Positions 52,408 through 63,182 are shown, numbered from the stretch's first letter. The stretch: DNA of 64,000 bases from Capnocytophaga sp. oral taxon 878 (GCF_002999135.1 NZ_CP027229.1:1-64000), one strand, 5' to 3'. The notes: generated by a model not told the origin, from the sequence alone. Numbers and translations are program-made.

Positions 52408-54297
52408 TTAACTCATTAAGGTTTCCCATTCAGTCATCCAATCTTCCAGCATCTGTTTTTTCTCTTCATATTCTTTATAAAAAGCATCAGTCTGTACTCC
52501 TTGTCCCATTTGCTCATTCATTATTTTAAGTTCAGCTTCAAGTGCGCTGATGTTATTCTCCAACTTATTCAATTTGTTCTGAACAGCTTTCTGTTGTTTT
52601 TGTTGTTCAAATGATAGCTTTTCATCTTTTACTTCTTCTTTAGATACAGTAACAATAGGGCTTTTAGCTTGTTCTATTTCTCTAAAATTAGCAGCAGCTC
52701 TTTGTTCTAAGTAAAAGTCAATATCACCTAAATATTCTTTGATGTGTTTATCTTTAAACTCGTACACTTTATCTGTCAGTCCCTGTAAGAAATCACGATC
52801 GTGTGAAACTATAACAAGAGTGCCTTCAAACTGTTGTAAAGCCTGCTTTAACACATTTTTAGATTTGATATCTAAGTGGTTAGTAGGCTCGTCCATTACT
52901 AATACATTAAAGTCTGAAAGCAGCATCTTTGCTAGTGCCAATCGGTTGCGTTCACCTCCCGATAGTACTTTTACTTTCTTGTCTACATCATCTCCTCTAA
53001 ATAGAAACGACCCTAATATATCACGTATTTTCATACGGTTACTATCATTAGCAGCGTAGTACATAGTGTCAAGTACAGTAAGTTCCCCATCAAGATAGTC
53101 TGCTTGGTTCTGAGCGAAATACCCTAATTGCACATTATGGCCTAACTTAATAGTACCTTCAAAAGGTATTTCATTTACAATCATTTTAGCAAGAGTAGTT
53201 TTTCCCTGTCCGTTCTGTCCTACAAAAGCTATTTTACTACTGCGCTCCACTAATAAGCTTATATGGCTTAAAACTTCTTTCTCACCATAACTTTTGCTCA
53301 CATCATCAATTTCCAATACTACTTTACCAGGAGTTACCGATACTGGGAAGCGCACATTCATTACAGCATTGTCTTCCTCATCTACCTCTATGCGTTCTAT
53401 CTTGTCTAGTTTTTTGATAAGAGATTGTGCCATTGAGGCTTTTGTAGCCTTAGCACGGAATTTCTCTATCAGTTTTTCAGTGTGTTGTATTTTCTTTTCT
53501 TGGTTTTTTTGTGAGGCGAGTTGCATCTCACGTATCTCTTTTCTCAGTTCTAAGAACTTAGTATAAGGCTTAGGGTAATCGTATATTTTGCCTACCGAAA
53601 TCTCAATAGTCCGGTTAGTAACGTTATCTAAAAACATTCGGTCGTGTGATACAATCACTACAGCCCCACTATAAGTAGTAAGAAACTGCTCTAACCATAT
53701 AATCGACTCAATATCTAGGTGGTTTGTAGGTTCATCCAGCAGTAGTACATCGTTATTTTGCAATAGCAGTTTTGCCAGCTCAATACGCATACGCCATCCT
53801 CCCGAAAAAGTATCTGTAAGCTTATTAAAATCCTCTCGCTTAAATCCTAATCCCATTAATACTTTTTCTGTTTCACCTTGGTATTGGTAGCCTCCAATAA
53901 GGTCAAACCTATGGGTGTAATCACTTAGTTTATCCAAAAGGTTATGATATTCCTCACTTTCATAGTCAGTACGAGTTTCTATCTGGTGGTGAATGTTATC
54001 TAATAACAGCTCTAACTCTTTAATTTCAGTAAATGCCTGATAAGCTTCCTCCAAGATAGTGCGTCCTTTTACAAAGTCTATATCTTGTTTTAGAAAACCA
54101 ATGCGTACCTCTTTGTCAGTAGCAATGCCTCCAGTATCAGGCTTCATTTCGCGTGATAACAGTTTCAGCATTGTCGATTTTCCTGCTCCGTTCTTACCAA
54201 TAAGCCCTACGCGGTCACCCGCATTAAGCATAAAAGCTACATCTTCAAAAAGATATTCACCTTGAAATGAAACAGATAAGTTATGAACGTTTAGCAT
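52408..54297 (-). CDS. ABC-F family ATPase (ribosome-associated)
   Basis: A 629-residue soluble protein with two ABC domains: Walker A GKNGAGKST and GQNGQGKTT, signatures FSGGWRMRIELAKLLL and LSGGERNRLALAKMLL. The linker between them (about 240-300) is charged and helical, and there is a C-terminal coiled coil (NKLNKLENNISALEAELKIMNEQM). No transmembrane segments are present, so it is an ABC-F translation factor (Uup/EttA type) and not a transporter. The start is set at MLNVHNLSVSF; the 8-codon extension is dropped. It leads an operon with the SGNH and MBOAT genes. Confidence 0.93.
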   Translation of the reverse strand: MLNVHNLSVSFQGEYLFEDVAFMLNAGDRVGLIGKNGAGKSTMLKLLSREMKPDTGGIATDKEVRIGFLKQDIDFVKGRTILEEAYQAFTEIKELELLLDNIHHQIETRTDYESEEYHNLLDKLSDYTHRFDLIGGYQYQGETEKVLMGLGFKREDFNKLTDTFSGGWRMRIELAKLLLQNNDVLLLDEPTNHLDIESIIWLEQFLTTYSGAVVIVSHDRMFLDNVTNRTIEISVGKIYDYPKPYTKFLELRKEIREMQLASQKNQEKKIQHTEKLIEKFRAKATKASMAQSLIKKLDKIERIEVDEEDNAVMNVRFPVSVTPGKVVLEIDDVSKSYGEKEVLSHISLLVERSSKIAFVGQNGQGKTTLAKMIVNEIPFEGTIKLGHNVQLGYFAQNQADYLDGELTVLDTMYYAANDSNRMKIRDILGSFLFRGDDVDKKVKVLSGGERNRLALAKMLLSDFNVLVMDEPTNHLDIKSKNVLKQALQQFEGTLVIVSHDRDFLQGLTDKVYEFKDKHIKEYLGDIDFYLEQRAAANFREIEQAKSPIVTVSKEEVKDEKLSFEQQKQQKAVQNKLNKLENNISALEAELKIMNEQMGQGVQTDAFYKEYEEKKQMLEDWMTEWETLMS

Positions 54298-54346
54298 AGA
54301 AAAACGATTAATAATTAGCAATTAACAATTTACGAATAAGCGGGTG

Positions 54347-54376
54347 CAAAGGTACGAATAATTGGCAAATTAGCAA
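54347..54376 (-). promoter_or_regulatory. Promoter of ABC-F operon
   Basis: On the minus strand TTGCTAATT (TTG at 54374-54376), a 19-nt spacer and TACCTTTG (54347-54354) followed by CACC. Confidence 0.78.
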
Positions 54377-54381
54377 GTGTG

Positions 54382-55257
54382 TTAATTTCCTAATTTTTTA
54401 ATTTGTTCTGCCAATCTTTCTCCTGTTGTCTCATCCACTTCTGTAAGATACTCGTCAATAACTTTTGCATCTTTACCATCTTCACTCCATAAGCCTCCCT
54501 TAAAGTGTAACTTATTATCTTTGAACTCAGCAAAAGCACCTATAGGCGCAGTACAGCCTCCTTCCAAAGCGCGTAAGAAATCGCGTTCCAGTTGTGTGGC
54601 TACATAAGTGTAATCATCGTGTAAGGGCACTAAGTAGTTCTGCATTTCAGGCTTATCTTCACGCACTGTTACTACTATAGCTCCTTGTGCAGGGGCGGGT
54701 AGCATCCAGTCTAATACAATGTGGTTCTGTGGTAATTTGCCAATGCGCTCCAATCCAGCTGCTGCAAATATAGCTCCATTCCACTGGCTATCAGCAAGTT
54801 TCTGTAAGCGTGTATTTACATTACCTCTTAGGTTTTCTATCTGGTGCTTAGGGTAACGATGTAGCCATTGTGCTTTCCTCCGAAGACTGCTAGTTGCTAT
54901 GGTAGCTATTTCACTCTCCACCAATAAAGGATCGCCTTTATAAACAAGTACATCGTGCGGATTACCACGTTTCAGTACAGCTCCTATTGCAATACCGTTA
55001 GGGAGTAGGGTAGGGACATCCTTCATACTATGTACAGCTATGTCAATCTCTCCGTTCAGCAAAGCAATATCCAAGGTTCTAGTAAAAATACCCGTAACCC
55101 CCATTTCGTACAGAGGTTTGCTCAGCTCTATATCACCATGTGATTTGGTAGCTATTATTTCTGTTCTATAGCCTAAGGCCTCTAATTGTTGTTGTACAGT
55201 CCGAGCCTGCCACATTGCCAGCTCACTATCACGAGTACCTATGCGTATGGATTCCAT
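54382..55257 (-). CDS. hemC: Hydroxymethylbilane synthase (porphobilinogen deaminase)
   Basis: A 291-residue enzyme that joins four porphobilinogens in heme synthesis. Conserved features are RIGTRDSELAMWQA, the HSMKDVPT motif, SSLRRKAQ, LRGNVNTRLQKL, and the dipyrromethane-cofactor Cys in ALEGGCTAPIGAFA. The frame extends 24 codons upstream, but the family start is the ATG at 55257, just after the promoter. No other hem genes are nearby. Confidence 0.95.
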   Translation of the reverse strand: MESIRIGTRDSELAMWQARTVQQQLEALGYRTEIIATKSHGDIELSKPLYEMGVTGIFTRTLDIALLNGEIDIAVHSMKDVPTLLPNGIAIGAVLKRGNPHDVLVYKGDPLLVESEIATIATSSLRRKAQWLHRYPKHQIENLRGNVNTRLQKLADSQWNGAIFAAAGLERIGKLPQNHIVLDWMLPAPAQGAIVVTVREDKPEMQNYLVPLHDDYTYVATQLERDFLRALEGGCTAPIGAFAEFKDNKLHFKGGLWSEDGKDAKVIDEYLTEVDETTGERLAEQIKKLGN

Positions 55258-55279
55258 ATTTTTATTCTTTTTTAGGGCG

Positions 55280-55309
55280 CAAAGATAATGATTAATTAAT
55301 AATTGGCAA
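55280..55309 (-). promoter_or_regulatory. Promoter of hemC
   Basis: On the minus strand TTGCCAATT (TTG at 55307-55309), a 19-nt spacer and TATCTTTG (55280-55287) followed by CG. Confidence 0.8.
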
Positions 55310-55312
55310 TAA

Positions 55313-55348
55313 ATAAAGCGCAATACCACATTTAGTATTGCGCTTTTC
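55313..55348 (-). terminator. Terminator of gyrB
   Basis: AAAGCGCAATAC (55315-55326) pairs with GTATTGCGCTTT (55335-55346) across an 8-nt loop, about 55 nt after the gyrB stop. It ends directly before the hemC promoter. Confidence 0.88.
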
Positions 55349-55400
55349 TTTATCAGTTTCAGTTTTACCTTATCATATTATAGCCTACTCTCTTCACTAT

Positions 55401-57485
<2,085 letters not shown>

Positions 57486-57531
57486 TTACCCTCCTCACTT
57501 ATTTCATATTTTTCATCCAAATATCATTTTC

Positions 57532-57767
57532 ATTGCCAATCTTTCAACAATATCTCTCCCCTCCCTATTCCCTATCTCCTAACTCCTTTCCCTTAATAAT
57601 CACCCCATTACACCCCAACCCCCTTACCTCTTACCTCTTATCTATTACCTACTTTAAACGAACCTATAACGAAGGATAAACGAACTATAAACGAAGGATA
57701 AACGTTACTTCATTCATTCTCAGTCGCTTTATCTTCCTGCTCTCTTTTTGCATAATTCGCAACAAAA
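57532..57767 (+). repeat. Dispersed intergenic repeat, long form, copy 8
   Basis: A 236-bp element between gyrB and the gene at 58066. The left end is a degenerate ATTGCCAATCTTTCAACAAT and the right end TTGCATAATTCGCAACAAAA (57748-57767). The core at 57657-57700 has four 11-bp units. The downstream TGATNATCA motif has decayed. The rest of the 690-bp gap holds the gyrB promoter and the C-rich array; open frames there are not credible genes. Confidence 0.86.
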
Positions 57768-57799
57768 CTCCCCAAACATTGCATTTTCTTCATCTCTCC

Positions 57800-57915
57800 C
57801 TCCCCCTAACTCCTCCCTCCTAACTCCCATCCCCTATCTCCTCCCCCTAACTCCTCCCTCCTAACTCCCATCCCCTATCTCCTCTCCCCTAACTCCTCTC
57901 CCCTAACTCCTCCCT
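57800..57915 (+). repeat. C-rich tandem array, 41-bp unit
   Basis: A 41-bp unit starting CTCCCCCTAACTCCTCCCTCC occurs twice without change (57800-57840, 57841-57881), followed by shorter CTCCCCTAACTC repeats. It resembles the array at 45941 in base composition and in its position just after a repeat element. Confidence 0.85.
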
Positions 57916-57941
57916 CTAAAGCAATATTCAATAAAAATACG

Positions 57942-57949
57942 TATATTTG
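57942..57949 (+). promoter_or_regulatory. Possible -7 element for the gene at 58066
   Basis: TATATTTG followed by CACCC. There is no clear -33 TTG, and the predicted leader is about 110 nt. Confidence 0.4.
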
Positions 57950-58065
57950 CACCCACAAAGCTGCCAATAGCCAGCTATATAGTACTTTTCATTCAGAAAA
58001 TACATAAGCTGCTAAGGCAAAACACTTTACCCTTAAATAAAGTATCAACCCTCTTTCAGTTTGCT

Positions 58066-58560
58066 ATGTACAATTTTAACGAACTCGATACCCTTACCAA
58101 TCGCCTTTTGGGCGATGAAATACAACCCTATCACCTCCCTTATTATATAGAACCACTACTTGAAGGTTCTACACTTACCGATTTGCTCCAAGCCTATCTA
58201 TCCGATGCCATTACCCATAAAAATGCCGACCGTATAGAAGCCTCTATCATTCTTGCCGCAGCATTGGGTCAGGAAAAAAAGCTGTTGCCCCAGTACGAAA
58301 ACTTGCTTTTAACCGATTGGCACCACAGCCACGAAGATCTTGTCGATATAATTGAATCTTATGGCAATACCTCCAATGTAGCCACTTTACAGAAGGCTTT
58401 CAGCCTCTCCCTGCCTTATATGGAGTATAACCATCATTATTCTTTTCACCGCAAGCTCCTCTACGCCATCTTAAAGTTAGCACCTCAGCAATTTGAACAA
58501 ATACGCAAGGCAGTACAAGCCAAACTTTCTCCTAAATTGAAAAAGGAATCATTTAAATAA
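58066..58560 (+). CDS. Hypothetical alpha-helical protein
   Basis: A 164-residue cytoplasmic protein with no recognised family. The sequence alternates helices of 15-20 residues (TDLLQAYLSDAITHKNADRIEASIILAAALGQEKKLLPQYENLLLTD; VATLQKAFSLSLPYMEYNHHYSFHRKLLYAILKL), a pattern reminiscent of HEAT-like repeats. It precedes a lipoprotein gene by 21 nt. Small helical proteins next to lipoproteins are sometimes immunity proteins, but no evidence for that is visible. Confidence 0.6.
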   Translation: MYNFNELDTLTNRLLGDEIQPYHLPYYIEPLLEGSTLTDLLQAYLSDAITHKNADRIEASIILAAALGQEKKLLPQYENLLLTDWHHSHEDLVDIIESYGNTSNVATLQKAFSLSLPYMEYNHHYSFHRKLLYAILKLAPQQFEQIRKAVQAKLSPKLKKESFK

Positions 58561-58581
58561 CAACATTAAAAAGCAATCAAA

Positions 58582-59754
58582 ATGACTAAAAAAATAATTT
58601 ATCTTTTTTTGCTTATACCAGCACTTTTCTCTTGTAATTATGATAATAAAAATAAGCAAGAGCAAGATTTAGATTGTGAAGAGATAATATCAAAAATAGT
58701 ACAGTCAAGCTCTTTAGATTGGAAGCATTACCCCGAAGCCTTCACAAGGATAGACCGCATTTCAGGAGATAGTATATTCATCAAAGTCTTTTTTGATATG
58801 GATATTACCGATCAGCCCAATACCCACCAAGTAGCCGAAAATACCATTGCTTGGCTATTGCTTTGCGTCAAGGAAAAAGAATTGTATAATATAACTTTCA
58901 ATACACAAAACCCTATCGCTCTGCGTTTTGATAAAAAACTACTCAAGGCAGATAATATAGAAAAAATATGTCAGAAGAGTAATGAAAAAATGTATGTATC
59001 AGAGTCCGAAAACAGGAACAATATCAAGATAAATACCAATCCTATCGATAAAAAATATCACGCACAGTGGCAATGTTTCAAGTACGTTAAAGATGTCGCG
59101 AATACAGATGCCGAAAATCAAATATTTAGTGAGAACTACGCTAAGCAATTTTCTCATTTTGCCCAATTTTCACTTAAAAAAGACTCTTTAATACTTCCCA
59201 ACCAATGTGCTAAATACGTTTTTCAGTACAAATATCCCACCAAATTAAAACCAGATAATAAGGGCGACATTGTAATTTTAAACCCTAAACAGGATAGTAT
59301 TAGTATTATCAAAGGATTTGAAGATGATTTGCAATGTGATAATATCTTTAATACATTATTTCTCAATGATAGTACTATTATTTTCCGTAACCGAGGGTAC
59401 TTCTTCTATTTTAAAAAGAAAAACAATAATGATTTCATAAGTAAAAACTTCCATATAGAAGGAATACCTGGCGACGACAGAAATTATTGGAAAGTACAAG
59501 GCGAATATAATTTCACCAATCTCCAACACGCATATAATTCCTTCCTAACCGATTTCCCTTACGCATCCGAAAACTTATTGGAAAAAATACCTCTAAAAAG
59601 TTTCTATGATAACAAACACTATATTAATTACATAGTACAGAAAAATAGTGTTATTATAGAAAAAGAAGTCCCCTTAGGTATAGTTTCAATCAGCCTTAAA
59701 AAGAAGAATAACGTATGCGTTTTGTCTTATGAAATAAAGTATCCACAAGAGTAA
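58582..59754 (+). CDS. Hypothetical lipoprotein
   Basis: A 390-residue protein with lipobox LFSC (Cys18) in MTKKIIYLFLLIPALFSC. No known domain is recognised. The mature part has mixed alpha/beta character with Lys/Asn-rich patches typical of this genome. It is 21 nt after the helical hypothetical gene and 60 nt ahead of the next small gene. Confidence 0.7.
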   Translation: MTKKIIYLFLLIPALFSCNYDNKNKQEQDLDCEEIISKIVQSSSLDWKHYPEAFTRIDRISGDSIFIKVFFDMDITDQPNTHQVAENTIAWLLLCVKEKELYNITFNTQNPIALRFDKKLLKADNIEKICQKSNEKMYVSESENRNNIKINTNPIDKKYHAQWQCFKYVKDVANTDAENQIFSENYAKQFSHFAQFSLKKDSLILPNQCAKYVFQYKYPTKLKPDNKGDIVILNPKQDSISIIKGFEDDLQCDNIFNTLFLNDSTIIFRNRGYFFYFKKKNNNDFISKNFHIEGIPGDDRNYWKVQGEYNFTNLQHAYNSFLTDFPYASENLLEKIPLKSFYDNKHYINYIVQKNSVIIEKEVPLGIVSISLKKKNNVCVLSYEIKYPQE

Positions 59755-59814
59755 TTTATGTAAGGGCGCCTTTACTTTTTCAATCATATTTTGATAAATT
59801 TATTCAATAACAGT

Positions 59815-60159
59815 ATGACCTCCGACGAATTTGCAAAGAACTTTTATCTCGAAAAACTAAATATTCTAAAATCTTGCTTTGAAGAGCAGCCCCAATGCCC
59901 CAGCGCTGTAAATGCCAAAATAAAAGAAATGGCACTTAGTAGCACCCAGCAAGAGCAGCTCAAAGAAGTAATAGATACCCTCTTAACAGATGTGTTTTAC
60001 AGCCTTCTATTAGGATTAGACGGCGAAAGTAGCATAGGCAACACCCAGCACACCTACAAAATATACGATGAAGAAGGCAATCTTATTTCCCATTGCGGCG
60101 AATTGGAAGCGAGTGCTTATGAGTACTTTCACGAAGGCAAATATGAAGAACAACAATGA
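59815..60159 (+). CDS. Small hypothetical protein
   Basis: A 114-residue acidic protein. The ATG at 59815 is preferred; the frame is open from a TTG at 59791. The sequence DVFYSLLLGLDGESSIGNTQHTYKIYDEEGNLISHCGELEASAYEYFHEG has the look of small immunity-like proteins of Bacteroidetes, an impression only. Its stop overlaps the Crp-like gene start by 4 nt, so the two are probably co-translated. Confidence 0.6.
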   Translation: MTSDEFAKNFYLEKLNILKSCFEEQPQCPSAVNAKIKEMALSSTQQEQLKEVIDTLLTDVFYSLLLGLDGESSIGNTQHTYKIYDEEGNLISHCGELEASAYEYFHEGKYEEQQ

Positions 60160-60725
60160 TACATAACTTATTTCAAAACATCTACAAACATCCTCTTATA
60201 GGAACACAAGAACTGCAACAAATACAAAAAGCCCATCAGCCTATTGCTTTTCGCAAAGGCGATTTTATCTTGCGTAAGGACGAAATAGCTCGTGGTTATC
60301 TGATCTTGCAGAGGGGAGTTGTTCGTGCCTTTGTGTATGACTATGAAGGGAATGATATCACTACCGACTTCTTTTGTGAAGGTGAAATTATCGTGCAAGA
60401 ACTCTCTCTTTTTAAGCATTTGCCTTCTGCCGAAAATATCCAAGCCCTTACCGATTGTGAGGGCTGGCATATAGATTATGACAATTTTCAAGAACTTTAT
60501 CACAGTTTGAAAGGATATTCCGAATGGGGGCGACTCTTTATGACAGAGAAATTGTTTGAGGCAAAGAAACGATCACTTGAAATGATTACACTCCCCGCCA
60601 AAGAACGTTATATGCAGTTTATTAAGGAAAAACCCAGTGCTATAAAGCACGCTCCCTTAAAATATATAGCTACTTATTTAGGTATTACCGATACTTCGCT
60701 GAGTCGTATCAGGAAAGAAATCTAA
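60156..60725 (+). CDS. Crp/Fnr family transcriptional regulator
   Basis: A 189-residue regulator. The cyclic-nucleotide-binding-like domain spans residues 10-130 (AFRKGDFILRKDEIARGYLILQRGVVRAFVYDYEGNDITTDFFCEGEII). The C-terminal helix-turn-helix is short (LPAKERYMQFIKEKPSAIKHAPLKYIATYLGITDTSLSRIRKEI). No Fe-S Cys cluster as in Fnr is present. It is followed by a hairpin overlapping its stop codon. The ligand and targets are unknown. Confidence 0.9.
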   Translation: MIHNLFQNIYKHPLIGTQELQQIQKAHQPIAFRKGDFILRKDEIARGYLILQRGVVRAFVYDYEGNDITTDFFCEGEIIVQELSLFKHLPSAENIQALTDCEGWHIDYDNFQELYHSLKGYSEWGRLFMTEKLFEAKKRSLEMITLPAKERYMQFIKEKPSAIKHAPLKYIATYLGITDTSLSRIRKEI

Positions 60726-60756
60726 AAATCTTGTCTTATGGCAAGATTTTTTTTGT
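60725..60756 (+). terminator. Terminator of Crp-like gene
   Basis: AAAATCTTG (60725-60733) pairs with CAAGATTTT (60742-60750) across 8 nt, followed by TTTT. Confidence 0.82.
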
Positions 60757-60766
60757 TTGAAGGCAG

Positions 60767-60774
60767 TACTTTTG
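60767..60774 (+). promoter_or_regulatory. -7 promoter element of DinB-like gene
   Basis: TACTTTTG followed by CCCC, 28 nt before the ATG at 60802. The -33 region lies in the preceding terminator and has no clear TTG. Confidence 0.5.
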
Positions 60775-60801
60775 CCCCCGAATTTTAAACAGTATTTAAA
60801 A

Positions 60802-61272
60802 ATGACAAAAACAAAACACTTTGATTTTCTTTTATCCATTCGCAAAAACCTATTGACTTACTTGGATAATCTTACTCCTGAACAATTAGGTTATATCCCA
60901 ATAGGTTTTTCTAATAATATCTTTTGGAATATAGCACATTGTATTGCTGTACAGCAATTCTTATGTTATCAACTCAGTGGAAATAAACTGCTAATAAGCA
61001 ATGATTTTTTAGAGAAATACAATCGTGGTACCTTTCCTCAAAAGATTGCACCTTCAAAGGAAGAAATCTACCAAGTAAAGGAATTGTTACTCAGTACAGC
61101 CAATCAATTACAAGAAGATTATCAAACAAGGCTATTCAATGAGTTTCCAACGGTTAAGGTAGGTTTATTTTCTATTGATACTATAGAAGATGCAATGTAT
61201 GTAAACAATATGCACGAATCGAGACATTTGGGAACTGTAGTAGCTTTAAACTATTTTAGCTCAAAAATTTAA
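60802..61272 (+). CDS. DinB family protein
   Basis: A 156-residue four-helix protein of the DinB/YfiT superfamily. The metal-ligand histidines are likely those in FWNIAHCIAVQQFLCYQ and MYVNNMHESRHLGTVVAL, giving the usual three-His site. Members act as thiol-dependent or nickel-binding enzymes, often of unknown substrate. The 15-codon upstream part of the open frame (from 60757) crosses the promoter and is excluded. It is 6 nt upstream of the TfoX-like gene. Confidence 0.85.
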   Translation: MTKTKHFDFLLSIRKNLLTYLDNLTPEQLGYIPIGFSNNIFWNIAHCIAVQQFLCYQLSGNKLLISNDFLEKYNRGTFPQKIAPSKEEIYQVKELLLSTANQLQEDYQTRLFNEFPTVKVGLFSIDTIEDAMYVNNMHESRHLGTVVALNYFSSKI

Positions 61273-61278
61273 TATAAT

Positions 61279-61656
61279 ATGGCTTATAGTATAGCACTTG
61301 CGAATAGAGTTCGTGAATATTTAGCCGAAATACCCCATATTACGGTAGAAGAAAAAGCGATGTTTGGCGGTTTAGCTTTCTTGGTGAATGACAAGATGTG
61401 CATCAACATAGGAGAGGATTGCCTAATGTGTAGGTTTGACCCTGAGCAGACAGAAGAAATTGCCGAAAGACAGGGGGTCTTACCAGTAGTAATGAGAGGA
61501 AAAGAACTCTCCGGTTATTGTTATGTAGAGCCTTCAGGGTATAGCCAAAAAGAAGACTTTCAGTTTTGGTTACAACTCTGTTTAGAATTCAACAGCAAAG
61601 CAAAGAGTTCTAAGAAAAAGAATAAAAACAACTTAAACACTAAAAAATCCCTGTGA
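61279..61656 (+). CDS. TfoX N-terminal domain protein
   Basis: A 125-residue protein with the TfoX_N pattern: ALANRVREYLAEIPHITVEEKAMFGGLAFLVNDKMCINIGEDCLMCRFDPEQTEEI. The C-terminal domain of competence regulator TfoX is absent. The tail is lysine-rich and low in complexity. It is 6 nt after the DinB gene, and its stop codon is located inside the terminator hairpin. Confidence 0.86.
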   Translation: MAYSIALANRVREYLAEIPHITVEEKAMFGGLAFLVNDKMCINIGEDCLMCRFDPEQTEEIAERQGVLPVVMRGKELSGYCYVEPSGYSQKEDFQFWLQLCLEFNSKAKSSKKKNKNNLNTKKSL

Positions 61657-61680
61657 GGCACTTACCTCATAGGGATTTTT
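61643..61680 (+). terminator. Terminator overlapping the TfoX-like stop codon
   Basis: AAAAATCCCTGTGAGG (61643-61658) pairs with CCTCATAGGGATTTTT (61665-61680) with one mismatch and a 6-nt loop. The TGA at 61654-61656 lies within the left arm. Confidence 0.9.
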
Positions 61681-61763
61681 CAGTTATCAATTGCCCCACT
61701 GATTGTTGTAAATTCTATTTTAGAAAATTACTCACAAAGAAACATTATTTAAAATATTTGTTG

Positions 61764-61771
61764 TATCTTTG
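61764..61771 (+). promoter_or_regulatory. -7 promoter element of ohr
   Basis: TATCTTTG followed by TC, 43 nt before the ATG. A TTG at the -33 distance is not evident. Confidence 0.5.
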
Positions 61772-61814
61772 TCTCTCAAAAATAAAGTCAAAAAAAAAAT
61801 AAATAAGAATTATT

Positions 61815-62237
61815 ATGAAAGCATTGTACACAGCAGTGGCTACCGCTACCGGTGGTCAAAAAAGGAAAGTAACTTCCGATAATGGCGTGTTGAGCCTTGA
61901 ACTGCGCTCTCCTAAAGCCTTAGGTGGCGCTAATGACGATTATACCAATCCTGAGCAGATTTTTGCAGCTGGCTATGCGGCTTGTTTTGATACTGCCCTG
62001 AATTTGGTTATCAGGCAAGCTAAAATAACCACTGGCGAGACCTCTGTAACGGCACACGTATCTATAGGGAAGCTCGATAATGGCGGGTTTATTTTTGCAG
62101 TAACCTTACAAGTAAATATACCCGATGTATCACTTGAACAAGCTGAAGAACTTGCCGCAAAAGCGCATCAAGTTTGTCCGTATTCTAACTCTACTCGTGG
62201 AAATATAGAGGTAACTACAGAAGTAACCAATAACTAA
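61815..62237 (+). CDS. ohr: Organic hydroperoxide resistance protein (Ohr/OsmC family)
   Basis: A 140-residue thiol peroxidase for organic hydroperoxides. The two redox cysteines are in AAGYAACFDTALN and HQVCPYSNSTRGN, the Ohr signatures. The start MKALYTAVATATGG is as usual. No OhrR-type regulator is adjacent. The gene ends at a strong hairpin. Confidence 0.94.
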   Translation: MKALYTAVATATGGQKRKVTSDNGVLSLELRSPKALGGANDDYTNPEQIFAAGYAACFDTALNLVIRQAKITTGETSVTAHVSIGKLDNGGFIFAVTLQVNIPDVSLEQAEELAAKAHQVCPYSNSTRGNIEVTTEVTNN

Positions 62238-62286
62238 AAAATTTCCCTTGCAGGCACTAGGCACTCTGCAAGGGAAATTTTTATTT
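62237..62286 (+). terminator. Terminator of ohr
   Basis: AAAAATTTCCCTTGCAG pairs perfectly with CTGCAAGGGAAATTTTT (17-bp arms, 62237-62253 and 62267-62283) around a 13-nt loop. Confidence 0.92.
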
Positions 62287-62293
62287 AGCTAAC

Positions 62294-62323
62294 TTGTTAA
62301 TTATCTAATTATTCTTACTTTTG
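62294..62323 (+). promoter_or_regulatory. Promoter of beta-barrel gene
   Basis: TTGTTAATT (TTG at 62294-62296), a 19-nt spacer and TACTTTTG (62316-62323) followed by CGCC. The ATG is 26 nt downstream. Confidence 0.75.
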
Positions 62324-62349
62324 CGCCTTGGAAAGAAAACTTAAGTACA

Positions 62350-63135
62350 ATGAGAAAATTACTTTATGTGTTATTAACACTATTATCTTCGGCTTCTGCC
62401 TACTCACAGATGCTTTTTTCGGAAAATCTCACGATGACGATAGACAGTACCAAAACCTTACAAGGTAGCTTGATGCCTATCTTGAACTTCAAAACCGAAA
62501 AAGAGAATATTTTCACAATTAAAAATACCGCTAACCTCAACCTGCTCATCAATCGCAATAGGGTTATCAATGTAATCAACAAATTTGAGCTTTCTACCTA
62601 TGGTAATCAAATAATCTTAAGTGGTGGATATATACATTTGGAATATCGCTACTTGTTAGACCACGCTTTTGAGGTGTACCCTTATGCCGAATCACAATGG
62701 GCAGAGAGCAGGGGGATGAATCACAAAATTTCTACGGGTTTGCAGTCGCGCTATCGATTAGTAAACACTAATTCCTCACTGATGTTTGCTGCTGCGGGTT
62801 TGTTCTTTGAGTATGAAAAATGGCAACACCCAGCCCCTGATGCCAATACCCCTGATCACGCTTATAGTCGTAGTATCAAAACCCATTTATCGCTCAGCTA
62901 CAAACTTCGATTAAATGAAAAATGGGAACTTATCACCACTGCTATACATCAAGGGAAACCTGATAGCACTTACTTCAAAGAAGCGCGTTTTGGCGGGGCA
63001 CTCGACCTCACTTATAACATCACCCCTACCATAGGTATTGTGGGCACTTACCGACTTATCTACGACACTGCCCCTATTGTACCTATAAAAAAAGACTATC
63101 ATTCACTTGAAGTTGGGCTTAATATTTCATTCTAA
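62350..63135 (+). CDS. DUF481-like outer membrane beta-barrel protein
   Basis: A 261-residue protein with signal peptide MRKLLYVLLTLLSSASAYSQ. The mature part has alternating amphipathic strands (ENIFTIKNTANLNLLINRNRVINVINKFELSTYGNQIILSGGYIHLEYRYLLDHAFEVYPYAESQ) and ends in LEVGLNISF. The terminal Phe is typical of outer membrane barrels. DUF481 similarity is inferred from pattern. It is 47 nt ahead of a DUF421 gene. Confidence 0.78.
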   Translation: MRKLLYVLLTLLSSASAYSQMLFSENLTMTIDSTKTLQGSLMPILNFKTEKENIFTIKNTANLNLLINRNRVINVINKFELSTYGNQIILSGGYIHLEYRYLLDHAFEVYPYAESQWAESRGMNHKISTGLQSRYRLVNTNSSLMFAAAGLFFEYEKWQHPAPDANTPDHAYSRSIKTHLSLSYKLRLNEKWELITTAIHQGKPDSTYFKEARFGGALDLTYNITPTIGIVGTYRLIYDTAPIVPIKKDYHSLEVGLNISF

Positions 63136-63182
63136 TTATCAATTTGTCAATTAACAAATTGTCTCATCAATAAATCAACTTT

